NCBI GenBank assembly: GCA_019057385.1
Contig: JAHQJS010000005.1
Coordinates: forward strand, 62,001-126,000
From: Candidatus Borrarchaeum weybense
GTDB taxonomy: Archaea; Asgardarchaeota; Sifarchaeia; Borrarchaeales; Borrarchaeaceae
Length of the DNA stretch: 64,000 nt
Direction of reading: 5' to 3'
Part shown: positions 8,325-16,478 of the stretch, piece after piece
Numbering within the stretch: the first letter of the stretch is position 1
Layout of the letters: each line of letters begins with the position of its first letter
Notes under the pieces: generated by a model
What the model saw: only the letters and a program-made list of their open reading frames with translations
The model's database searches: none
What the model was told of the DNA's origin: nothing
Translations under genes and position numbers: made by a program

Positions 8325-8681
8325 ATGGCTAAGAAAATCGCAATCATTGTATCAGGAGATACACCAGATAAGGCGTATCCCCCGTTCATTTTAGCAACGA
8401 CGGCAGCGGCGAGTGACATGGAGGTGCACTTGTACTTCACCATGAATGGCTTGCGTTTGCTGACGAAAGGATTTGCTGACAATATATCTATGCCTGGTGC
8501 TCCACCGCTGATTGGTCTGATCAATCGTGCAAGAGAAATGGGCGTGTATATGTACGGGTGCACAGTAAGTATGCCAATGCTACAAATCACAGAAGATGAC
8601 TTCATAGAAGGCGTTACCTGTGTAGGCGCAGCTACTTATCTTGATATAGCTGCTGATTGTGACGTCAGCCTCTATGTTTAA
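8325..8681 (+). CDS. DsrE2-like sulfurtransferase
   Basis: A 118-residue DsrE-superfamily protein. The N-terminus KKIAIIVSGDTPDKAYPPFILATTAAASDM and the central YFTMNGLRLLTKGF match the DsrE2/peroxiredoxin-like branch. GCTVSMPMLQITEDDFIEGV carries the probable active cysteine. Some family members have an N-terminal membrane segment; this one is soluble. An AGGAGG ribosome site precedes it. With TusA upstream it likely moves sulfane sulfur within the relay. Confidence 0.8.
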   Translation: MAKKIAIIVSGDTPDKAYPPFILATTAAASDMEVHLYFTMNGLRLLTKGFADNISMPGAPPLIGLINRAREMGVYMYGCTVSMPMLQITEDDFIEGVTCVGAATYLDIAADCDVSLYV

Positions 8682-8726
8682 AAATAAAACTCTCCTTTCT
8701 TTTTTTTGAATTTGAAGGTGATTATT

Positions 8727-9095
8727 ATGGGTACCTTATCTATTTTGCTCACAACAGGTCCTTACACTTCGCAGAACACAGATACAGTAATAGAGGTAAC
8801 TAAGGCTGCAGTAAAAAGGGGACACGAAGTCATGGGAATATATTTATTTATGGACGGTGTTTTAAATACCAATAAGGATATAGATAGTCTATCAGATGAG
8901 GAAAGAAATATTGCAAGGCTTCTGGAGGAGTTAACTGCAACGGGCGTAAAGATCTTTTCATGCCCAGTATGTTGTAGTTACCGGGGGATCAAGGATGAAA
9001 AATTACTGATCGAGGGTGCGACGTTCGATGGACTGGGCGGACTTAGTGAATTAGTGCTAGACTCTGACAGATTTTTGGTTTTTAGCGGTTATTAA
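8727..9095 (+). CDS. tusD: DsrE/TusD-like sulfur relay subunit
   Basis: A 122-residue protein starting at ATG 8727, six bases after GAAGGTG; a longer frame from 8706 has no ribosome site. LSILLTTGPYTSQNTDTVIEV opens the DsrE fold. VKIFSCPVCCSYRGI holds the cysteine and RGI turn of the catalytic subunit of the TusBCD/DsrEFH heterohexamer. Its stop overlaps the start of the next gene (TAATG), so the two subunits are translated together. Confidence 0.85.
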   Translation: MGTLSILLTTGPYTSQNTDTVIEVTKAAVKRGHEVMGIYLFMDGVLNTNKDIDSLSDEERNIARLLEELTATGVKIFSCPVCCSYRGIKDEKLLIEGATFDGLGGLSELVLDSDRFLVFSGY

Positions 9096-9478
9096 TGTTT
9101 GATGAGGAGAATGAATTGCCAGAAAGTGTCGTAATATTATTCCGAAATGCCCCTTATGGCACTGTTTTCAATGCCGAAGGTTTAAGAGTTTGTACTGGAC
9201 TGACGGCTTTAGATGTGGAGACGCATGCAGTATTTATGGACGATGCTGTTTTCACGTTGTTACAAGGACAAACGCCTAAAGGCATTCATATGGGGGATTT
9301 AAGCAAAGGAATCATTCCAATGATTGAGTTCGAAGTGAGTGTCTATGTAATGAAGGAGTCACTTGATTCACGTGGCTTAGCTGAAGATGACATCATAAAA
9401 AACGATGAAATTCAAATCATCTCTAAAAAAGAATTAAGCAAACTCATCGTAGAAGCAGATGTCACATTTTCGATATAG
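9095..9478 (+). CDS. tusC: DsrF/TusC-like sulfur relay subunit
   Basis: A 127-residue DsrE-fold protein that probably forms the heterohexamer with the genes on either side. The segments VVILFRNAPYGTVFNAEGLR, VFMDDAVFTLLQGQTPKGI and SVYVMKESLDSRGLAEDDII follow the TusC/DsrF pattern. The last of these is a typical run, without the reactive cysteine of TusD. It starts inside the stop codon of the preceding gene. Confidence 0.85.
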   Translation: MFDEENELPESVVILFRNAPYGTVFNAEGLRVCTGLTALDVETHAVFMDDAVFTLLQGQTPKGIHMGDLSKGIIPMIEFEVSVYVMKESLDSRGLAEDDIIKNDEIQIISKKELSKLIVEADVTFSI

Positions 9479-9502
9479 GATAAAAGGATAGGTGGAAGTA
9501 AG

Positions 9503-9829
9503 ATGCCAAGTTTGTTATATATCGTAAGAAGATCTCCTTTCATGTATTCAGATCTTGAACGCGCTTCTGAATTAGCGTCTATGCAAAAAGAGGAAGGGAA
9601 TGATGTAGGGATGGTCTTGATGCAAGATGCTGTTCTTATCACTAAAAAATCCGAGAAGTCGAAAATGTTGGAAGAGATAATGGTAAATGGAATAAACATT
9701 TACGTTATAGAGGCAGACTGCAACGCAAGAGGCATCAATGAGATGATTATTGAAGGGGTCAAAAAAGTAGGCTACGAAGAGTTCATAGATTTAGTCATGG
9801 AAAACTATGAAAAAACTGTTTCTTTCTAA
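9503..9829 (+). CDS. tusB: DsrH/TusB-like sulfur relay subunit
   Basis: A 108-residue protein at the end of the relay unit. It has the small DsrH layout: a strand SLLYIVRRSPFMYSDLERA, the nucleotide-like VGMVLMQDAVLIT strand and the segment INIYVIEADCNARGI, whose cysteine sits where DsrH carries its conserved Cys. The order TusA, DsrE2, DsrE, DsrF, DsrH is complete. In bacteria such sets serve tRNA 2-thiolation or sulfur oxidation. Which role applies here cannot be told from the sequence. Confidence 0.8.
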   Translation: MPSLLYIVRRSPFMYSDLERASELASMQKEEGNDVGMVLMQDAVLITKKSEKSKMLEEIMVNGINIYVIEADCNARGINEMIIEGVKKVGYEEFIDLVMENYEKTVSF

Positions 9830-9876
9830 ACACTTATTTTTGTGACAGAAGAAGTTTCAATTGGATCGGAGTTTCA

Positions 9877-10539
9877 ATGAGTAAAGAAAATTTATTGCTA
9901 ACACTTGATAATAGGTTCGTGGACAATTTTCAACTTAAAATAAAGGACCTATCTGAAGGACGTTTCGTTGAAGAAACTAATTTCAAAATCTATTTGAAGA
10001 ACGAGAAAGAGAATTTATCTCGAAACCCGGCGATGTTTGGGAAGCACTTCAGTGGAAGAGGCAAATTCTATTTGCCCTGGGTCGAGGTGTATTTTGTAGA
10101 TACTGTAAAATTTGAATCTCGTGAAGAGACACTCTCCTATAAAACCCTTGGACTGCTCTTTAAAGAGATTTCCAGTATTATTCCTGCAGGCGGAAAGTTG
10201 ATGATACCTTATATCGGTCATGAAACTACTGATGCGGCTCTTCGTCATGGAGCACCACCAGTGACCACCGAAATAGGTTATCTCATGTGGCGAGCTGGCG
10301 CGACTTGGTTTAAAGACTGGTATTTCTCGGAGGGGGCGTGGGAAGGAGATGTGAAGATGCAAGGTAACAAGCCTTTTGATGAGAAACATCGGAAAAAAAA
10401 TTTATTATCGATTTACGAGGAAGTAAGCGACTTTTTGAAGAAGGATAACTCTAATTCTAAACTCTTTAATGGTTGCAGACAACGTGCCAAATTGATTTTG
10501 GACGAGATAATAACGCGATTTCCAGATATTTCTCTATAA
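9877..10539 (+). CDS. DUF1122-like protein
   Basis: A 220-residue soluble protein. The stretch IIPAGGKLMIPYIGHETTDAALRHGAPP followed by EIGYLMWRAGATWFKDWYFSEGAWEGDVKMQGNKP agrees with my memory of archaeal DUF1122 proteins, which have a KDWY-PEG-EG-K-Q core and a possible acetyltransferase-like fold. Function is not established. It follows the sulfur-relay genes by about 50 bases on the same strand and might be read through from them. Confidence 0.6.
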   Translation: MSKENLLLTLDNRFVDNFQLKIKDLSEGRFVEETNFKIYLKNEKENLSRNPAMFGKHFSGRGKFYLPWVEVYFVDTVKFESREETLSYKTLGLLFKEISSIIPAGGKLMIPYIGHETTDAALRHGAPPVTTEIGYLMWRAGATWFKDWYFSEGAWEGDVKMQGNKPFDEKHRKKNLLSIYEEVSDFLKKDNSNSKLFNGCRQRAKLILDEIITRFPDISL

Positions 10540-10613
10540 GCACGCCTTTTGTTTATTTTTCTCTTGTATTTATTTTTTTATTTATTTCAAAACAATTGTT
10601 CTAAAATCCGCAA

Positions 10614-10660
10614 GGTTTATATGTAGAGTTAACAATATAAACATTGATGACTCTACATAT
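10614..10660 (+). promoter_or_regulatory. TATA box with an 11-bp inverted repeat
   Basis: GGTTTATATG is a TATA-like element. It overlaps the left arm of a perfect 11-base inverted repeat, ATATGTAGAGT at 10619-10629 and ACTCTACATAT at 10650-10660, separated by 20 bases. The arms bracket the likely transcription start, so this could be an operator or a leader hairpin for the small genes downstream. A GGAGG follows at 10666-10670. Confidence 0.55.
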
Positions 10661-10679
10661 TTTATGGAGGTAAAATAAT

Positions 10680-10883
10680 ATGAGTATGAAAGACTGGGAA
10701 AAGGACATTAAAGAGTTAACCGTTCTTGGTAAAGAATTTTTTGGAAAGACTCAAGTGCTTCTCACAAAAATTACCAAAGAATTAGAAAAAGAGGCAGCAA
10801 ACAGGGTAAATGAACTGAAGGTTAACTTCGATAAATTTATGAAGGTTCTACTTAAGGCTGAGGTCACAAAAACTGCTGCCTAA
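10680..10883 (+). CDS. Small helical protein, unknown
   Basis: A 67-residue protein rich in Lys and Glu. It looks like one long amphipathic helix (KELTVLGKEFFGKTQVLLTK, then ITKELEKEAANRVNELKVNF) with a short basic-hydrophobic tail. A GGAGG site lies ten bases upstream, and an 11-bp inverted repeat lies at its promoter. A second tiny gene follows 32 bases later, so the two probably form an operon. Phasin-like or regulator-like roles are possible, but I do not recognise the family. Confidence 0.6.
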   Translation: MSMKDWEKDIKELTVLGKEFFGKTQVLLTKITKELEKEAANRVNELKVNFDKFMKVLLKAEVTKTAA

Positions 10884-10915
10884 ACCTTATTTTTTATATT
10901 CTAAGAGGATTGAAA

Positions 10916-11083
10916 ATGTCGGACGAATATCTAAGAAATAAAGTCAAAGAACTTTCAAATGAATGGAAAAAAACGAAAGAGCCTTATTACATTCAAGAAG
11001 CATTAAGTACAGCCAAAAAAATTAAAGACGGGCAGGCTCAATCATTCTTAGAAATTTTACTTGCACTTGCCAGTGCTAAATGA
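10916..11083 (+). CDS. Very small protein, unknown
   Basis: A 55-residue frame with ATG preceded by AAGAGGATTG. Reading MSDEYLRNKVKELSNEWKKT and ending FLEILLALASAK, it is helical and charged with a hydrophobic last helix. It sits directly behind the 67-residue gene and shares its composition. Both could be partners in a small complex. No known family recognised. Confidence 0.5.
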   Translation: MSDEYLRNKVKELSNEWKKTKEPYYIQEALSTAKKIKDGQAQSFLEILLALASAK

Positions 11084-11175
11084 AACAATTGAAGAAATCA
11101 TTTTTTAAAATACTTTCACTCTTTTTTCGAAGCATGGGGCATTCATCTACGATTTGGTAGTTTTCTTGCAAGATA

Positions 11176-11217
11176 GTCAACTACCTACCCCACAAGTTGG
11201 GATCTTCTTGGGAGAAA
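11176..11217. mobile_element. Solo IS605-type end (mini-element)
   Basis: About 42 bases that join a left-end sequence to a right-end sequence of the nearby TnpB element without any interior. On the minus strand it reads CAAGAAGATCCCAACTTG and then TGGGGTAGGTAGTTGAC. It is a diverged relative of the copy at 51907-51950. Probably a deletion derivative made by recombination between the two end hairpins. Confidence 0.6.
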
Positions 11218-11290
11218 TAATAAAAAAATAAGTAAGTTCACGAAAAACATGTAAAGTTAAGATTGTGGGAGAGTACACTAATACAGCTAA

Positions 11291-11575
11291 TTACTCAATG
11301 AGTTTGAGGATTTCTCCTTTTTTTTCTTCATTAATTGTGTATTTGACAGGAGAACCGTGTCGAATGGCGTTACGTGTAGGATCTATATGATGCTCGACCA
11401 CTAGACCATTTTCCATGAGCCATACTAATCGATGACTTATGATATCACTAGTTATTTTATCGCTTTGCGACTTTGTCTTCATTACTAAATGACTTGCTGT
11501 AAGTTCACCTTCAGATAGCAACGTTTTTAGTACTATTGAATCTAATTCTTTGTCAAAACCAGGCATTTCGCTCAT
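11291..11575 (-). CDS. Winged-helix transcription regulator
   Basis: A 94-residue protein, started at ATG 11575 behind GGTGAT. The sequence LKTLLSEGELTASHLVMKTK with SQSDKITSDIISHRLVWLMENGLVV is a winged helix-turn-helix, followed by a wing region HGSPVKYTINEEKKGEIL of the ArsR/PadR-like kind. No sensor domain or cysteine cluster is present. It may regulate itself or the neighbouring small genes; the target is unknown. Confidence 0.65.
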   Translation of the reverse strand: MSEMPGFDKELDSIVLKTLLSEGELTASHLVMKTKSQSDKITSDIISHRLVWLMENGLVVEHHIDPTRNAIRHGSPVKYTINEEKKGEILKLIE

Positions 11576-11769
11576 TAATATCACCACGTTATCTTCAATG
11601 TTTCAAATTTGGCACTTATATTATTATTTTCAGCGGCAACTAGGAGTGTTTCACGTATGGGCTTCTGGTGAACAATAGAGTTGTAGAAATTGTATGATGG
11701 GGAACTAAACTAAAGAAAAAACGAAAAAAATTGCTAAATTACTAACCTTGTTTTTAAGCAGTTTATATC

Positions 11770-13150
11770 ATTTCTTCGCAAGAAGACCCCCCCAACTTGT
11801 TGGGGGGATGAATTGCGTGTGTTACTTGTTTCACTTTCACCGTAGCGTCCCTCACTTTAAATAGCTTTTTGCGGATAGTAACTCTACTAGTGACATGAAT
11901 CTTCAGGGGAACATAGGGAGGGGTGTGATGAAACGCACGTACAAATTTCGCCTGTATCCAACCACACCACAACAGGCTACGTTCACGCAATGGCTGACTA
12001 CCTGTCGTTGTGTGTATAATAACGCTTTGGCCGAGCGAAAAGACGCCTGGCACACCCATCAACAAGCAGTCAGCTATTATGAGCAAGCCAACCACTTGAA
12101 AGACGCAAAAAAAACTAATCTGTTTTTGCAGGCGGTGCATTCGCAGGTACTGCAAGATACCCTAAGACGACTGGATAAGACCTTTAAGAACTTTTTTCGG
12201 CGTCTTAAGAAGGGTGAAAAGCCAGGTTACCCACGCTTTAAAGGAAAATACCGGTATGATTCCTTCACGTACCCGCAAAGTGGGTTCGCCCTCGATTACC
12301 ACAACAAGAAACTTCGGCTCTCGAAAATTGGAAGTATCACGATTACACTCCACCGCCCGATACCAACTGAGTGTGTGATCAAGACTTGCACCATTAAGCG
12401 TGATGTCGACCACTGGTATGCCTGTGTTGCAGTAGCACTGCCTGATCCTGCTCCTGACACTCAGCAAAGAGCCATAAAGAGCGCGATAGGTTTGGATGTG
12501 GGGCTGAAGAGTTTGCTGACCTTACATACTGGGGAAACCATAGATAATCCCCGCTGGTTGAGACACTCGGAGAAGAAAGTAGCCAAAGAACAACGAAGAA
12601 AAGATAGGAAGGTTAAGGGCTCAAATAACCGTCATAAGCAGAACAGGAAGGTGGCACAGGTACACCGGAAGATACGCCATCAGCGAAAGGACTTTCATCA
12701 CAAACTCAGCCGGAAATTGGTCGATAGTTATGACCTCATCGTGTATGAGAACCTTAGGATCACCAACATGGTGAAGAACCATCATCTCGCCAAGTCGATT
12801 AGTGATGCAGGCTGGAGGCAACTCATGCGTTTTACCGAGTACAAAGCGGAGGAAGCTGGTACTCTCGTAGAATATGTGAATGCCTATAACACCACACAAT
12901 TGTGTAGTCGGTGTGGGCAGCTGGTGCCGAAAACACTAGCAACCCGTATCCACCGCTGTCCGTACTGTGGATTGGTGTTAGCGAGAGATCATAATTCAGC
13001 CATCACTGTTTTACACCGATCAATTCACTATGTAGAAGCACGATCATCATCATCATCAGGGCAGGGACTGTCCGTTGAGCCTGTTTGACATATCCCGTTG
13101 GGGAATGGATGATTCAGGAAGCCAGCCTACTTGTAGGGTGGTAGTTCACC
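11770..13150 (+). mobile_element. IS200/IS605-family element carrying only tnpB
   Basis: The element is bounded by subterminal hairpins. On the left CCCCCCAAC-TT-GTTGGGGGG lies at 11788-11807, preceded by CGCAAGAAGA. On the right CCTAC-TT-GTAGG lies at 13126-13137, followed by GGTAGTTCAC. There are no terminal inverted repeats and no TnpA transposase gene, so it cannot move alone. The interior is clearly richer in G+C than the neighbourhood, a sign of transfer. In this family an omega RNA is normally encoded over the tnpB 3' end and the right end. Exact borders are estimates. Confidence 0.8.
11928..13088 (+). CDS. tnpB: TnpB RNA-guided nuclease
   Basis: A 386-residue TnpB, the IS605-family nuclease from which Cas12 evolved. 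The N-terminus MKRTYKFRLYPTTPQQ is typical. The RuvC residues are all visible: Asp in IGLDVGLKSLL, Glu in IVYENLRITN and Asp in LARDHNSAIT. The zinc finger CSRCGQLVPKTL with HRCPYCG lies between the last two. It is thus apparently intact. ATG at 11928 is behind GGGAGGGG. The protein promotes retention of its element by cutting empty sites, guided by RNA from the right end. Confidence 0.92.
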   Translation: MKRTYKFRLYPTTPQQATFTQWLTTCRCVYNNALAERKDAWHTHQQAVSYYEQANHLKDAKKTNLFLQAVHSQVLQDTLRRLDKTFKNFFRRLKKGEKPGYPRFKGKYRYDSFTYPQSGFALDYHNKKLRLSKIGSITITLHRPIPTECVIKTCTIKRDVDHWYACVAVALPDPAPDTQQRAIKSAIGLDVGLKSLLTLHTGETIDNPRWLRHSEKKVAKEQRRKDRKVKGSNNRHKQNRKVAQVHRKIRHQRKDFHHKLSRKLVDSYDLIVYENLRITNMVKNHHLAKSISDAGWRQLMRFTEYKAEEAGTLVEYVNAYNTTQLCSRCGQLVPKTLATRIHRCPYCGLVLARDHNSAITVLHRSIHYVEARSSSSSGQGLSVEPV

Positions 13151-13224
13151 GATATGTAGAGAACACATTTCTTAAAAAAGTAAAGAAGTATGCCATATTG
13201 AAACACTGCACAGGTTGGAAACAG

Positions 13225-14022
13225 ATGAATAACGAAAAGAACACGTCAAAAGATATCGGAGACAGGTTTCAACAAAAAACGAAATACCAAAGAAACAAAT
13301 TACCAAGACACTTTATGGACTGGGATAACAAACCTACGCTCTATAAAGCTTATGAGGATCCTATTGAGGAGCTCTCACTACCTGAACCTGAATTTAGGAA
13401 TGAAGCTAAACTCATGGAGGTTTTAGCTAGTAGAAGGTCGAGAAGAAACTATGATCCGCAAGAATCAATTGATCTTAAAACACTCTCAACCCTTCTATGG
13501 GCGACACAAGGAGCAACTTCAAAGCATGACACCCCGTTTGGACCTCTTTTTTTAAGAACAGCACCATCAGCAGGCGCATTATATCCTATTGAGACTTATT
13601 TGAATGTTCGACTCGTAACTGGCCTTGAACCTGGCATTTATCATTTTAGACCGCATTACTTTGATCTTGAGTTATTAAAGAAAGGTGATCATTCAGAAGA
13701 GTGTGCAGCAGCTGCACTCAACCAGAAGATGGTTAAATCCGCACAAGTTACGTTTGTATGGACAGCTGTTGTTGAGAGGTCAAAATGGAAATACCTCCAA
13801 AGAGCGTATAGATACATATATCTTGATGCAGGTCATATTGGACAAAATCTTTATCTAGCAGCGGAAGCGCTTCAGTTAGGTTGCTGTACAATTGGTGCTA
13901 TTTTTGACGAAGAAGCGAATAAATTACTAGATGTGGATGGTGTCAACGAAACCGTTGTCTATATGGCAACTGTTGGTGTACTTCGAAAGTCAATACAAGA
14001 CTTTCCTTCTATGCCGCCATAA
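13225..14022 (+). CDS. SagB-type nitroreductase-family dehydrogenase
   Basis: A 265-residue FMN-dependent oxidoreductase. LMEVLASRRSRRNYDPQESI holds the FMN-phosphate Arg/Ser pocket, TLLWATQGAT and TAPSAGALYPIETYLNV are typical of the SagB branch, and GHIGQNLYLAAEALQLGCCTIGAIFDE ends the flavin site. SagB proteins oxidise thiazolines or act on unknown substrates; no cyclase partner is near. ATG 13225 is used because the longer frame runs back into the insertion element. The element ends about 75 bases upstream, where the promoter should be. Confidence 0.8.
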   Translation: MNNEKNTSKDIGDRFQQKTKYQRNKLPRHFMDWDNKPTLYKAYEDPIEELSLPEPEFRNEAKLMEVLASRRSRRNYDPQESIDLKTLSTLLWATQGATSKHDTPFGPLFLRTAPSAGALYPIETYLNVRLVTGLEPGIYHFRPHYFDLELLKKGDHSEECAAAALNQKMVKSAQVTFVWTAVVERSKWKYLQRAYRYIYLDAGHIGQNLYLAAEALQLGCCTIGAIFDEEANKLLDVDGVNETVVYMATVGVLRKSIQDFPSMPP

Positions 14023-14131
14023 ACATCATTATATTTTGAAATCTCAAAAAGTTAGTCTCAATGTTCTAGATCACAAAAGGAAAAAGATTTACGAAAGAAA
14101 CCACCAATAGATAGGATGGGGGTTTTGAATT

Positions 14132-15343
14132 ATGCCAAAATATGTAATTAAACCAAATGTATATTGCATCTCTATCAATGACAGGACAACTGACCTATTC
14201 GAAGGACTTTGGCCAGTAACGGAAGAAGGCGTCTCATACAACTCGTATATGATCGTTGACGAGAAAAAGGTGTTGATCGATTTATCTAAAGCATTTAAAG
14301 GGGACGAATTCTTTGACGCGGTAGAAGAAATTATTCCAATTTCAGAACTTGACTATGTAATTATGAACCATTTGGAACCTGACCATGGCGGACTCGTAAC
14401 CACTATGCGAAGAATCAACCCTAATTTAACCATCTTGTGTACCGACAAGGCAAAAGAAATGCTTGCAACATTTTATAATATAACTGACAACGTGCAAGCT
14501 GTAAGTGACGGAGAAACCCTTGATCTTGGCACTAAAACTTTACAGTTCTTCCATGCACCCTTTGTACACTGGCCAGAAACAATGGTAACCTATGATACTG
14601 CTGATAATATTCTCTTCGCGTGCGACGCATTTGGCGGGTACGGAGCTATTCGTGGTGCCATCTTTGACGATGAAATCAAAGAAGAAGAGTGGGAGTTCTA
14701 CATAAGAGAATCACTTCGCTACTATGTGAACATCGTTGCGAAATTTAGCGGGCAAGTAAATAAAGCAATAAAAAAATTAGTTGACGCAGGCCTCAAAATT
14801 GATGTAATCGCTCCTTCTCATGGAATTATCTGGCGTAAAAACCCAGGGCAGATTATCGAGTTATATCAGAAATGGGCAGGATATATGCTTGGGGAAACTG
14901 AGCCAGGTATAACTGTACTTTATGCAAGCATGTATGGCAATACAGAAGCAATGATGAATGCCGTAGTTCAGGGAATTTCTGAAGTTGGTGTACCAGTTGA
15001 AGTCTTTGACGTCGCAAGAATTAACGTGAGTTATATTCTTCCGGCGCTATGGTCCAATAAAGGCATTATGATCGGTGCTCCTACCTACGAAGCAGGTCTC
15101 TTTCCTCTAATGGTTTATGTCTTAGATATGGCGAAACGTAAACGCATCCTTAATAAAAAAGTTGCCCGATTTGGCAGTAAGGGATGGAGTGGTGGTGCAC
15201 AGAAAGAAGTTGAGGAACTGGTAGAGCGCAATAGATGGGAACTCACTGATTATTTTGAGTTCACCGGTCATGCTACAAAAGAGGAATTAACAAAAGGTGA
15301 AGAATTCGGTAAGAAGTTTGCGCAACTCATAAAGAGTTCATAA
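14132..15343 (+). CDS. fprA: A-type flavodiiron protein
   Basis: A 403-residue enzyme that reduces oxygen to water, or nitric oxide to nitrous oxide, and protects anaerobes. The N-terminal beta-lactamase-like domain holds the diiron site: NHLEPDHGG (H-x-E-x-D-H), a further His in FHAPFVHWPETM, Asp in FACDAFGG, and His in APSHGIIWR. The C-terminal flavodoxin domain starts at VLYASMYGNTEAM. Length and order fit the family exactly. GGATGGGGG precedes the start. Confidence 0.95.
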   Translation: MPKYVIKPNVYCISINDRTTDLFEGLWPVTEEGVSYNSYMIVDEKKVLIDLSKAFKGDEFFDAVEEIIPISELDYVIMNHLEPDHGGLVTTMRRINPNLTILCTDKAKEMLATFYNITDNVQAVSDGETLDLGTKTLQFFHAPFVHWPETMVTYDTADNILFACDAFGGYGAIRGAIFDDEIKEEEWEFYIRESLRYYVNIVAKFSGQVNKAIKKLVDAGLKIDVIAPSHGIIWRKNPGQIIELYQKWAGYMLGETEPGITVLYASMYGNTEAMMNAVVQGISEVGVPVEVFDVARINVSYILPALWSNKGIMIGAPTYEAGLFPLMVYVLDMAKRKRILNKKVARFGSKGWSGGAQKEVEELVERNRWELTDYFEFTGHATKEELTKGEEFGKKFAQLIKSS

Positions 15344-15400
15344 CGAGCCGATAAAGGTACTGCCTTCATTCTTTTTTTTCATATTTAATCGCAGATGCAT

Positions 15401-16357
15401 TCATTTTTTTTGCTTTCGGACATACTTAATTGCATTCATGCCCGCTACAGCACCTTCCCCGGCTGCAGTGACTATTTGCATCCCACCACAAGTGACATCC
15501 CCAGCAGCGAACACGCCGGATAAATTGGTTTGTTGCATTCTATCAACTTGTATGCAATTACGCCCTCCTATTTTCACTCCTGCCTTTTTGAATAACGGCG
15601 TCATTGGGATCGCTTTAAAAACAAACACGGCATCAATTTTTAGTTCCTTTTCTCCCTCATCATTTTCAATTACAATACTTTCTACTTTCTCTTGTCCCTT
15701 AATTTCTTTTACAACAGCAGTTTCAATTATTGGAATATTCAATTCTTTGATTTCTTCAACTAGTTCTGGTGAAACCTTGAGCCCATCGGGGTCATCGAGG
15801 ATCCAGGTAACTTTGCAGCCCATCTGATGAAGAGTTAAAAGGTCTTCTGCGGCCTCATTGCTATTTCCGATTGCCACTACCTCACGTCCTCTGTAAAGAG
15901 GTCCATCACATGTGGCACAATAACTCACACCCATTCCTACAAAGGATGCTTCTCCAGGGATCAGTTTTTTCCTTGCTGTGCCTTTACCAGTAGCAATAAC
16001 CACGGCAACAGCGGATATCGCATTTTTTTTGGTGGTGATAAGTTTAGGATCACCCAAGACGAAATCGGTTACTTCCGTTTCTATAATTCTTGCTCCAAAT
16101 TTTTGAGTATGTTCTATGAACTTTTCGAGAAGATCTGCGCCTTTTATAGAAGGGATTCCTGGATAATTTTCGATTAAATGCCCCTTACCTAAATAAGATT
16201 CTGACTTTTTCCCAACGATAATCGTATCTAATCCCGCGCGTGCAGTATAAATTGCTGCTGCTAGACCAGCAGGTCCAGTACCGATGCAGAGGACGTCAGT
16301 GGATATACTTTCTAATGTAGGACCAATATCTACACTAATTCCAAAATCCAGCTCCAT
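15401..16357 (-). CDS. trxB: Thioredoxin reductase-like flavoprotein
   Basis: A 318-residue FAD/NAD(P)H disulfide reductase. CIGTGPAGLAAAIYTARAG binds FAD, SYCATCDGPLYRGREVVAIGNSNEA joins the redox-active CxxC to the NAD(P)H loop, and LSGVFAAGDVTCGGMQIVTAAGEGA is the second FAD motif. The start is ATG 16357 behind GGAGG; the longer frame adds one TTG codon. A small thioredoxin-like protein is encoded 1.4 kb upstream on the same strand and could be its partner. Confidence 0.9.
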   Translation of the reverse strand: MELDFGISVDIGPTLESISTDVLCIGTGPAGLAAAIYTARAGLDTIIVGKKSESYLGKGHLIENYPGIPSIKGADLLEKFIEHTQKFGARIIETEVTDFVLGDPKLITTKKNAISAVAVVIATGKGTARKKLIPGEASFVGMGVSYCATCDGPLYRGREVVAIGNSNEAAEDLLTLHQMGCKVTWILDDPDGLKVSPELVEEIKELNIPIIETAVVKEIKGQEKVESIVIENDEGEKELKIDAVFVFKAIPMTPLFKKAGVKIGGRNCIQVDRMQQTNLSGVFAAGDVTCGGMQIVTAAGEGAVAGMNAIKYVRKQKK

Positions 16358-16478
16358 CAAAAAACCTCCACTGAAGGAATGTTTCTAGAAAAATATATTC
16401 TTTTTAGTATTTTAAAAATTGAAAACCTAAAAATGAATTCACTATAAAAAAGGGATAAGTGTGGTTTTTCGGGTTAAT

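Noticed and set aside
12162..12899. Minus-strand frames inside tnpB
   Set aside because: Antisense shadows of a clearly conserved gene.
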